Assembly (NCBI GenBank): GCA_911728455.2
Contig: OU452226.1
Coordinates: 9,647,498 to 9,711,497, forward strand
DNA: 64,000 nucleotides
Direction: 5' to 3'
Origin: Marthasterias glacialis
Lineage: Eukaryota; Echinodermata; Asteroidea; Forcipulatida; Asteriidae
In this document: piece by piece, positions 11,501 through 23,500 of the stretch
Numbering within the stretch: position 1 is the stretch's first letter
Layout of the letters: the number at the start of each line of letters is the position of its first letter
Program-made: the position numbers and the translations under genes
Notes under the pieces: generated by a model
The model's database searches: none
Seen by the model: only the letters and a program-made list of their open reading frames with translations
Told to the model about the DNA's origin: nothing

Positions 11501-14500
11501 TGAAGGTTGATTTATTTCAGACCCTTGTTATTTCCTGCCTGGCATGTTGCAAATCTCTTGACTAGTGAATTCACAGAGTGATGGAAGGACGAGATTGAAC
11601 AAAACAACGTAGAATAGCAGGCTTGATAGTTCTTTCTTTTAAGGGCTAGGTCATTTTTCCCAATAGTAAACACTACTAAAGGGCACCTCTATGAAAGAAA
11701 CATGTATCTACTTGGGCAATACAGACTATAGGAATTGTTTCGAGTTTGTGGCCTCATCCTTCTGAAATATCCTCTTCTTCTGTGTCACTCCACATCAAAT
11801 TGTCTGGACTTGGAAAAGATTGGTATGACTGATCCTGTTGTTTGGGCCTACCGGCCCCAGTCCTGCTGAATCCTTTGGCAATTGGATATAGAAGGATTTG
11901 GGTCGGTAAGGGTTAGGCACACAGGCAATGACCAGGTACAATTGCCTGCGTGAAGTTCCAATCCTGGAATAGTTACAACTCTGTAAGTCTTCCATCAACA
12001 AAGTTGTCAGTGTTGTTGATTTGATGCACCAGAAACTGAATGTACGCATAAGAGAAGGCATGGTGCTGTTTTTTGTTTCTATTTCTGATAATTCAAATGT
12101 TGATGGCTTGCAGAGTCTCATACATGTACCCATTAGAATCTGTCCGTACTGTATGTTAACAGGCTTGATACTTCAATCTTCTTGTCGAATTGATGCATCA
12201 GAAACTGAATGTACGCATAAGAGGAGGCATAGTGCTGTTTTTTGTTTCTATTTCTGATAACTCAAACATTGAAGGCTTGCACAGTCTCTCTCATACCCAT
12301 CAGAATCTGTCTGGAATGTATGGTAAAAGGCCTAATTCTGGCCTAATCTTGTAATGGCAGTTTTGCCTTAGTAAAGCGTACCTCTGTGAGGGAAATGTAC
12401 AGGTTTTTTTTCTTCATTCACTATTAATATTCATATTAATTGTGAAGCCAAGGATTCTCAGAAAAGCAAATTTAATCACTGTACTACCCTACAGAGAGAA
12501 GACAAAGAAGAAAGTTTCAGTTTTAGATGTGGGAGGAAAACCTCAGTAGTTTATTTCAGGGAAAACCCATGCAGTCGGGTTGGGACTCAAACCCAATCCA
12601 CATAGTGCACCTGGTGGGATTCGAACCGGGGTCCTAGAGGTGGAAGGCGAGGAAAGATACCACTGCGCCTACCAGACCACCCTGCTTGAACATTTCAAAA
12701 AGCATGAAGGCAATGTCTGGCACCCTATGCCAACAACATTTTTTGATGCGTTGGCTGTGCAGCACAAAATCCATCAAAGTCACAGGAAGGAAATTTTTAG
12801 GATTCAGCTTGCGTGGTTTTAAATATCAAGAAATGTTGTTGACCCGATTCCAGGCCTGGATTTAAACAGAGGCCATGGCCTCCATTGCCTGGTCTTGGCC
12901 TTGGTGCCCCCTTCAAAAGTTTCCCACAGACTTTAAGATTTTTTCTTTGGAAGTGCCCTTTGCACAATGAAAATGGCCTTACCCTCTTAAAGATAAAATT
13001 TCATGCTTGCAATTCACCTGACATCATCAAGATATTACAGTAATCTTGGTTGAGCCATTTTGTGAGTCAATGGCCCCGTGTTCAATAGTGCAGTGCGTAT
13101 TTTAGTGACGCGGTGTTTACACTTTAACCATAATTTTTTCGTGCAATTCGATTCCCAATATGGCGAGCGTGTCAGACAGTAGCTGCCTGTGACAATGGTG
13201 TAAGGGGGCCAATAAAGCTGTCAAGATACGGCTAGTGCAATTGATTGCAACGTCTCAAATTAACCTAAAGGACAATGATTTAGTTTGCCTGTTACTTCTG
13301 CTGTGGTTTTCTGTGGTACCTTTGTAAAGATCCAATAGAAAGTTATAGTTTTTTTTCCCCCTCATAGATTTGCCGTTCATCAAGGGAAAATACCTGAGTG
13401 TGCCCTTCTAAGATTAAAGATCAAAGCCTTGATTATTTTACTCTTTTAAATGCGGCATACCGGCTTTCAGGGATGATGCACAATCTGGAACGGTGTGGTG
13501 CTTTTCACATGTTTAATTCATCACAAGTTTGTTGTGTTGTGTTTTGTACGTACAGTATTTAGATTTGGATGCACCGCAGTCACTCCATACGTACACGTAC
13601 ATGTAGCCTGCTATTAGTTAAATAGATAGTGTACTTGTACATTGCTTGGATTAGGATGTTTGTCGTTTTTGCCATTTACATAATGTAGCTTAATATAATT
13701 TCAGCATGCTATCACTTAAATGCTTTTTACATATTGTCTTCCTGTGCGTGACATCACACAGGGAGAAATGCAGTACTGATGGAAGTCATTTCAGGGCTCA
13801 ATGTCATGGCGTTACTTACCTTGCAATTCTTGCGCTTACGTCTTGTCACGTACGCAGCTTACACGGCGCCGTAAGCGCATAATTTTTTGGTGAGCAATGC
13901 CATGAAATTGGGCCCAGATACTTTGTACATATATGTTAATGTTACTAAAGTACATGTGTATGCATGATACATATGCAGATGCCCCAGTTACATGTAGGTC
14001 TACTTTCTGCAGACATGTATTTTGGGGATACGTACATGTACAAGTATAGAGTAATCTTCCTTATCACCTATTAGCGTAACCAGAGAGAGGGCAGGGTGGG
14101 CATGAGCCCCCCTAGCTCAAAACCTTGCCCCCCCCCATCTTGCCCCCTCCCGCCCCCCCCCCCCAAAAAAAGCACAAATGAATGGTTTGATACATTAAAT
14201 ATCCCCATCCCCTTAAATTATGTCTGTGCACTCGCTTGCCCCCCCCCCCCTCCGAAGTGAAAATGTGGGGATTTATACAGTTTACATTGCACACGTGTAC
14301 ATTGTGATTGGTTACTTCCATGTCACATGATGTACTGCACATAATGTGTCAACCAGCCATTGTTTAGACCTTCATCAGGATGCATCCATCCCTCCTGCTT
14401 CTTTCTCCCCTTAGGATCAATGCATCAAAACTGAGCCTAAAATAGTCTGGATCCTTTTTTTATGAAAGGATAATTAAAACTATTATTTTGTTATCATGTA

Positions 14501-17500
14501 GACAGGGAGTCTGACAAAGATGGATGCATTTTCAAGTGCTTCATATACTTTATAGATGTAGGTTTTCAATGTAATTGCATTTCATGTAATAGGAGACTTT
14601 TGAACACTAGATGGCAGCAGACTTACCAGGTAGGTTTCCATTGTTAACGTAGTTCTGAGCATGGGCACATTTCCGAGAATGATGGATTTACCTGGTAAGT
14701 CCACTGCCACGTGGTTTCCTTCAAAGTCTCCCATTTGATCATCAGTTTAGATCAGAGCAATAGAACCTAAAGAACGCTGAGTCATTATCTGCACTACTCT
14801 GGCTTTGAGATCATTTAATAGATGCCCACGGGTATTTTATTATGCCACACTATCTACAAGTGTATGACAAAATAATATGTTTGCCGCGCAAAAAAAATGC
14901 AGAACAAATACTACTATAAGATCAGCAAATAAAAAACAAAGAAATGTGTATCGATGCCATTTTGCCTTAATGCGTGTCACCTGATGTGATTTTGCCATAC
15001 AAGTGTATCCAGTGGTATCAATACGCCAAATCCTCAGCAGGGACACAGAGGGCGGTAGAGCTCACCACTTTTCAGGTTCTATTTCTATGGTCTAGATCAA
15101 AATAGTCAATGTTCATACTCCATACATGATTACAAAACTTGCAGGTGTAAATTATATATGCACATGAATGTGCAAAAATATTTGTCTGACATGTACACGT
15201 GTGGATGCTCCTTCCTTTTGGGCTGCCTAATACATGTACATTGTAGAATACAATCTGAAAAGAACTGTGTACTGTAAGTCTCCGTTTGTTATCAGGTTGA
15301 CATCTCCTTTTAGGTATACTTGGAGAATTTCCATCCATAATTCAAGAGTTCAGTTGAGGACACAGGTTCAACCGCTACCTCTGTCAGTTTTTATTTGTTT
15401 ACCCCCATTGTGATTTATGCATATTTAGTAGGACTAACGAGTATCTTAACATTTATTGTTCATCTGTTTGATTATCTATTTTTCTATGTTCCTGTAGCTA
15501 CATCTCCCAAACCATACACACCCCCTTCACCAACCAAAGGACCACCCCCAGCAACGGCTCCAAAACCAAGGAGACCAGATGGCGGACCAGCCTCACCCAC
15601 AGGGTAAGGAACATGGATTATCTAGGCCTAGAGTTTCATCTTTGAGGGGGGCCTTGGCAAGTTTCATTTCCACAAAAGGGTACTCCCTTCACAAAGTCTC
15701 GTAGACCATGTACGTAACCTGTGACATCGCATATTTACAAAAGGAGCTTGGACTTCCTGCAGGCACGATTTGTATGCAGGTCGTAGAAAGATGAGACACA
15801 ATCTTGGCATTTTTTGGAAATTGCACCGTAGGATTATTGTCAACTTTTGATATGATGAAAAGGGGACACATCTCAAAACTTGGGTCAGCTGTTATTTATA
15901 CAATTCTTGATTTTTGTGTCGCCGTATGAGCAACGTCCATTATACAAAGTGTAACTTTCTCATAAGACCAGAGTAGTATCTTGCCTGCCAGGAAATGTCT
16001 TTATAACTATTCAAACAACTACTTTTTTAGACAATTTTGTTCTGTTTCCACGCAGTGTTGCCCCGGGTTACCAGTACTCACAACCTCCTCTTCCTGAATC
16101 GCCACAATTACACATCAGTCAACCTCCTACCCGGACTGCGTCATCAGCAACCAAAGAACTGGATGACTTGATGGCCTCACTCTCAGACTTCCAGGTGGGT
16201 TAATAGTGGTATGATGGGGCAATGTATTGTGCTGCTGGGGGTAGGTGGGGTCGAGGTTAGATTGCAACTTGCAGGAGCAGTGTTAGAAGGTTTGGTTAAA
16301 TGCTTTGATCGAGTCTTACTAGTTGAACCCACTGGACACAGCTTTACTTTAAGATGTCGGGAAAGAGTGTGCGAAATGAAGTTCAGACTGATGTTCTGTC
16401 TTAATCTGTCAGTATTAGAATTCAATGGTATTATTGAGCAAGATACATGTCGTAGCGTGACAATGACCTTATCTTATTTGTGCAGTATGCACTGCACAGA
16501 GACTCAATCATGCTTGAAAATGTACTATTTTGGAGATAGCTGGTACTCGTGTTAAACTATCAAATGTCAATTAAAGACGCCAATCAAAAGGTCAAAGATA
16601 CATGTCCGTTGATACCATGGCCATTTTCAGTGAGCTGCTTTTACGCAGAAAGTATTGCTTAACAATTTTCTGCTTAGAAAAAACCAGCAGGATACCAGTC
16701 ACAGTTGTTTCATGGTTGGTAATCTTATGCTCTGGTAAGCATGATTTTGCTTAGCTACATTTTTTGCTTAAGCAGCTTTATAAAATAGACCAATCCATTA
16801 AGCCCCGCCCACTGTGCACGCACGATATGTACTCACGTGTCTGTCGGACTTTTGTTGGACTTGCGGTTGCGCAATCACGTCTGTGATTGGTCAATACAGC
16901 AAAGGCGGGGCTTAATGGATCGGTCTATTGGGCCGTGGTAGAGACGTGTAGTTGCATGATGATTTGAGATGATTGAATTGTCATGACTGGAAAAACGGAA
17001 AAAGGACAAAGGCTGACATAACATGTTTCGGGTCTGATTGCTTCGGTCTTGAAAACGGAAGGGGCACCAAGGCATTTTCTTCTTGATAAAGGGCACCTCT
17101 ATGAGGAAATTGTCAATTTAGACTAGAACTCTTCAAGGGACACCAAGGCAATGACTAGGGGCAACAGAGGCAATTGCCTCAGTTGCCTCCATGAAGTATC
17201 AGACCTGCATGTTATAACTAAGCAGGGATTAAAAAATGTTCATAGTGCAAGTTGTGTACAAGAAGTACGTTGTACCTGTAGATGTCCTTGGTACTGGATC
17301 CCCGGAAAAATAAATTCTGGAAAAGTTAAATCCAATCTGTAGAGCTGAGTCAGCTGACAAGAAGTAGGTTACAGGCTTGTATAAATCTGGGTCAACCACC
17401 TTGTTTCTGTAAACAATAGTCATCAGTGTGGAATATTATTGAAAAAGAAAACTGGAATCAGATGACCCTAAGAGAATGAAAACATTTAAAAGTTTCACTT

Positions 17501-20500
17501 TGTATTTCGTGATAATTCCTTGTTTATCTTGGCTGGAAAATTATATTTTTTAAGCAACATTGTATAAAAGAGAAACCCATTTTTATTTCTCATTTCGGCC
17601 TCGGACTTATAACATCTCATAGATACTGGTTGGCTGTTGGGAAATGTTATTTTAAACAACGTGTCGCAAACTCATGTGGGTCACCAAACTTTGGTCACCA
17701 AGTGCTAAAATTTCTCGTAACACTTTTGATTTTTCCGTCAGCAACAAAGATTGCCTCAATCGGTCTTTCATCAAAGACAGGGTATTTTCCCTCAACCTTT
17801 ATTATCAGATTAGTGTAATTACTCATTCATATACAATGTAAACAAACCGATTTGTTTGAGATTAGCCTGTTTTTATGACTTTATCTCTGCAGCGGGGGGG
17901 CTCCATCGGGTGGGTCGCGGTAGAGTGCCTAAAATTGACAAAAATGTACAGAACTTACAAAAGTTTGCAGAATGCCGATTTAAAATACCAAGACCAGAAG
18001 AAATTAATTTCTAGTGGACTGACTGGCTAGTTGAATGCTTCCCAAAGATCTAAACAACTGCAGGCACAAATCATATGGCTTCAAATATAAGCCCCAAACA
18101 AAATGACTACAACTAGTAAACTAGTAAAATTTTGCAGGTACTACCATGTAAAAATCTCTTTTAGGAGGGGTGGTGGCTCTGAATAGAGCCGGTGTGGTCT
18201 TGACGTTTCAAACAGTATTTCTGAAGATGAGGTTTCTCCTGAAGATGAGCAGTGTATACTATTCGAAACGTTGAGACCACACCGGCTCTTTTCAGAGCCA
18301 CCCCCCCCCCCCATCCTAAAAGAGATTTTTACATGGTTGTACCTGTAAAATTTTACTAGTTTAGTAGTTATAGTTTCCTAAAATAACTACATTTACAGTT
18401 TTACGATGTTAAGAAACCAAAAAATGTGGAACAGTGGAAAAGCTAGCAGACTACTGAAATTACAGGTTAACAGGTACAACTTATTAGCGACTGAAAAAGT
18501 TAACGCCAACCCCATGCTCAATGAAATCATAGAAAACATTAGCAGACATAGATGAATGTGTTGGATTGCTTAGTTGTGTTGTGACTGACATCGCCATAAC
18601 GATGAGCCACAATGGTAAGACCACATTCAACATTCAACATACCATGCATAGTCAACATGTGAGCGCATTTCCCATGTGGGGTCAGTGGTCATCCACAATG
18701 GGTGGTGTAAAAATTGGAACGGAACATTGTTAGACAGTGTTTCAATTGAGCCTTTTGGGGACTGGTTACTTTGTGCCTACATTAAGTAGGTCTCCCATGT
18801 GACTGAACTTTGCTGTGCTGTACAGAATCGGCCATGTCTGAGCACAGGAAGTACATGTACTTGTATATGTAGTAGTTTCAGCATGCTCCCTTAAAGCCCC
18901 AGCTCAACATTAGTAAGCTACATTAGTAGATGCTTCCATTCTTTGCACAAATCAAGATATTTATAATACAACCAACCTGTGAAAATGTCAGCTCATTTCG
19001 TTGTTTCATTTGCGAGAAAACGGTAAAAATGCATGCAGCATTTTTGTATGCATTCCTATAGGCAGAGTTTTCGTCTCACCGAGACGAAAACTAATTTTGG
19101 ATCTTATTTCATTTATTATTTAAAAACGATAACACTTCAGGCAGAAATATTTCAAGGAAAGTTGTGTACCATCATTATCTTTATACCAAGTAAGGTATAT
19201 GTAAATCTGTGAACATTTTTGTTTTTCTTCTTACCAATGTTGAGCTGGGCTTTAAATGCAAAGTACATGATTGGAGTGTATGAAATCAAAGAAAGTTTTA
19301 GTTTCTGTCTGAAAGCTCACTGATTATAGTACCAGTGCCAGTCCTGCAGATAAATATTTCATACTGTCAAAGTAAAGGAAAAAGCATTCAAAGACCTACA
19401 AAAATCAGTGTGGCTTATTGCACTTGTCGCAATCAAAATAAGCCCAATATGAATTTGCAAAAAATGTCTGACTACACTTGAACAATTTGCTGAAAAACAG
19501 AACAGGCCCACCTACATGTATTTTTTACAAAAGAGCAACAGAACCTAGACTTCCTACATGTACAGGCACGATATGCTCAATAGACGAAAACAAAACCTTG
19601 AATTTTTAAGGAAATTGTACCATACAATTTTTAAAAATGAAATTTAAATGTGAAGAGAAAGGGACATACGGTATATGCATCGCTCAAAACTTGTTCAGGT
19701 GGGTTAGTTGGTTTGTTTGTTTATTTTTTATTCTATGTGGTAATTGTGACACAAAAATGTGAAATTTCTCATGTGACCAGTGTAGTATCGTGCCTGCCAG
19801 GAAATGCCCTGGAATATGTACAAGGTCACTCTCAACTAAAACGCCAGTGGGAGATAACTTACCGGAAGTTATCATTCGTGAGGAGAGGAAAGCAATATTT
19901 TGAATGAACAAATAAAAACCACAATGTTTACCCATGATACTGCTGTATCATTGCCATCAAAAGCTGCTAAGATAACATATATGACAGTATTTAGTGACAA
20001 TGGTTGTTTTTTGTTGTTGTTGTCGTTTTTTTTTTAGAAAAAGTTTTGGGTTTCTACTTCCAAATTTCTGACCCATTTTTGTTTGTTTGTGGCTAGCCTG
20101 ATGTTGTTTTTGTCTTCCACATCCTGACATTGAATGATTTCCAGACATCCTATTTGGGTAACACTGTCTTGATCTTCCTGTCAATGTGGTAATCTCTCAC
20201 AGGGGGAGAGCTTCCTAAAACTTCTCATTTCCCAAGCTAGCTTGGATTTTATTTCGGTTGAAATGTAAAAAGACCATGGAAACTAGAATAATGTTAGTTC
20301 ATTAAATGTATTTTGGTGTGAACAAGGAAACATTGACTGGAGCGGGATTTGAACCTGCGACCACTAGTTAATTATACCGATGCCCTACCACCCGTTTAGC
20401 ACCCACCTGTTCAGTGGTGAAAACAATGGAAGCCTACAGTGTGTCAGAGTTACAGCTATTTTAAGCACTATTCACTGCATAAACTTAACAATGCTTAGGC

Positions 20501-23500
20501 ACTATTAGTAGGCTGTCGGGCATTGTGGAGGACTGGTGCTCACTCAAACGTGAAGTGGACCACCTCACTGGTTTTGGTGACCACCTCACTCAGGGCTTTA
20601 TACTTGGGGAAATCCGACATTAAATTTCCGACCTTTTCGACTTCTTACAATCTCATCCCTGTATACTTAATGTCAGTCAGGGATGGTGAAGGTTATTATG
20701 AGATGTCCCCTGATCCACTAACTGAAAGTAGAAATCACTGGTTCCGCCAGTCCTACATGTACTCTACAGCAGTACATCATTAGCAGAACACATTTTTTTA
20801 GAACTAAGCAAGAGGAGGTTTTATCAGAACTAAATTTACTCAATGATGATTGGTAGAGACCACATGGTATTGTATAGCAAACCAAATATATGCCGAAAAT
20901 TTTATATTGAAATATTTGATGATTTTTCCCTCCAGATTTCAAGTGCCCATCCCGCCCCGGCAGCCGTCAGCGTCACCAATGAGCCAAGCTACGCCAAGCC
21001 CCATCAGGTTGTCACCCATCCCCGCCCGGTCCAGACCGCCCAGGGTAACAATGCCCCACCTAGGGGGACACAACTGGACTCCATGCTGGGTCACTTAGAG
21101 TCTGACGTCAGCCGACAGGGGGTCAGTACGGTGGCCAAAGGGTTTTGTGGTGCATGCCAGAAGCAGATTGTAGGGCAGGTAGGTAGGATTGCGGAGACCA
21201 AGAATTAGAAAAATTATATATATGAAAAGAACGTCCAAAGTCAACCAAAAAGGTCAAGGAAGGAATACAAGAAAAACATGGACAGCAAGAAGGAACAGCT
21301 CAGAAGAATATTATTTGTGTTTTTACCATACACCGATGTGTGTCAAGCACTGTATACTCGGTATTTTCACCGAGTCCTGTGAAAAAAAAGCCATAGGCAT
21401 ATTACTCGATTGGATTCAAACCTACAACCTTTGCAATTCCACCCAAATCCCACTCAAGTAATATGCCTGTGAATTTTTCTTCTTCACAGGACTTGTGGGA
21501 GGGGGGGGGGGATACTGATTATACAGTGTGTAATACACATCAGTGTTTGGGTAAAACACAAATATTCTTCTTTATCCCGGATGTATATTTACCGTCTATT
21601 AAAACTCAAAAGAAAGCTGAAATTCTTATTGTACCAACACATATTAATCCTAATTGCACCAAATCCATCAGAATTCACTGGCAGGTTTGTGTTTGATTCC
21701 GTTGGACTGAGTAGCCTACTGGAAGGCTTAAATCTTTATGCCTGGCTTGGGACCACCAAAAAAATATATCATGATCACTGAACCTCTCCAAACCAATCTG
21801 AAGTCAACAGTGTAGGTGTGAGTCATCATAATGGTGTTTGACTGTGAGAAAGGCAAAGGATGCTGATATTTATATCCCAAATGTGGTCGGAGTTTGAACC
21901 AGTTCCCTCCGTGAATCTTCAATTTTTCCTCGTCTATCCTGATAGGATTATTTTCTAGGAATTGCTGAGATCATTTTTCTTTGAGACTACCACTGGCACA
22001 AAGAAACCTTGACTCGACAAAGCCAAGAGAACATAGATTCTCTTTGAAGCACCGGTATTTTTGTTTTTTCTATCGAGAAAATGTCAAATTCATGCACTGT
22101 CAATTTCCAAAGCTTGCCTTGAGCTACTGCCAAGGATTGTTCCACAATCCAGAACCAAGGGTGAAAACTCAGTTCACTCTGACTTACCTCCATCGAGCCG
22201 AAACCAAATGAGTAAACAATGGTGGAAGCTTCTCTATGCCGCGTAATCCTCCTGGAACAAAAGGACAAAGATCTAGAATCAGGGACTATACAATAACCCC
22301 CCACATAATGGGCAGAAATTGGCAAAATATTCAACACCATCTGTCCTCTTTGTGTGGGTAAAACGAAGCATTGCACAGTGAGTGCATACAGTGTTCCGGT
22401 ATTCCAATTTTACACCATGGGTTGTTTACACGACCTCCATTTGCTGGCTGGCCCGGACAATATTTGCGTGTAGACAGGTCATCCGGTGTCAACTGGTTAA
22501 ATACACTGTCCAGTGCTAGAGAATCGGGATTAAACAGTACCTGCTTACAACCTTCACACACTAATGAGCATGCCATTTGTTATTAGTTTTGGGACATTTC
22601 TGATATTGATCTTTTGTTGGTCACTTTTTCCGCAGATTGTGACTGCCCTCGGCCAGACGTGGCACCCAGAGCACTTCGTCTGTTCCCACTGCCAGGTGGA
22701 ACTTGGTACAAAGAGTTTCTTTGAAAGGGAAGGCCAGGCATTCTGCGAGACCGATTATCAGAATCTCTTCTCTCCACGGTGTGCCTACTGTAATGGCCCC
22801 ATACTGGATGTGAGTAGAGGCTCTGTTGTAATTTTTGTTGATGAGTGGAGTGGGGTTGGACGGGGGGAGGGGAGGCTGTCAAACAATGTAACTCAACTTC
22901 AGTGTTTCTCTATTTCTGATTGGAGATTTCTGAAATGCCAGATGGCAGCAGACTTATCAAGTATCAAACCCAATGTTCTTGGAAATGTGCGCATGCCCAG
23001 AATCAAATGAACAATGGAAATATACCTGGTATGTCTGCTGCCACCTAGCCATCGCCAATTTATTGATCATTCAATATCATTCAAACAGTTTTGTGGTAGG
23101 TTACTACATAAGGAATGCCAGCACTTAACAGTTCATATACCTTTTTCATGCGGCTGACATCTTTATCAGATTCCTTGTCTGCAAATGCAATTTTGAATAC
23201 AATACTCTCTACATTAAAAAAAGGGATCAGACTATTTTGTCGCCCAGCCTTGATTGTAGAAAGGAAGACGAATTTATGTAGGCCTGACACTTCAATGTAA
23301 GGCAAGGCAGTTTTTCCTTAATACAGGGCACTTCTATGGGGGAAACTTGAATTTCTACTGGAACATTTCAAAGGGCACTAAGGCAATGACCAAGGGGCAT
23401 GAAGGCAATTACCTCCGTTGACTCCATGAAATGGCCGTACCATTTAAAGGACTACTGGTACACAGTAACTCGGCTACCTAAATTGTTGAGGTGAATTGAC

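Larger units (their letters stand above)
7942..15497 (+). other. Large paxillin intron, repeat-rich
   Basis: A 7556-bp intron from GTGAGT to TTCCTGTAG. It holds palindromic elements at 9572-9781, 10372-10600, 13790-13917 and 14592-14731. It also holds a 170-bp tandem duplication (12015-12350), a SINE-like copy (12490-12683) and poly(C) tracts at 10608-10620 and 14130-14250. No LD-type exon was seen; an undetected phase-symmetric exon is possible. Confidence 0.75.
16195..20935 (+). other. Paxillin intron with MITEs and SINE
   Basis: A 4741-bp intron from GTGGGT to TTCCCTCCAG. It holds the nested palindrome 16784-16929, the repeat copy 17075-17215, the fold-back 18115-18370, the MITE copy 18891-19255, the dispersed repeat 19490-19810 and a tRNA-like repeat at 20330-20420. 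No exon seen. Confidence 0.75.

Noticed and set aside
12600-12683. Functional tRNA gene
   Set aside because: The B box is good, but the acceptor and other stems do not close and a SINE body follows.
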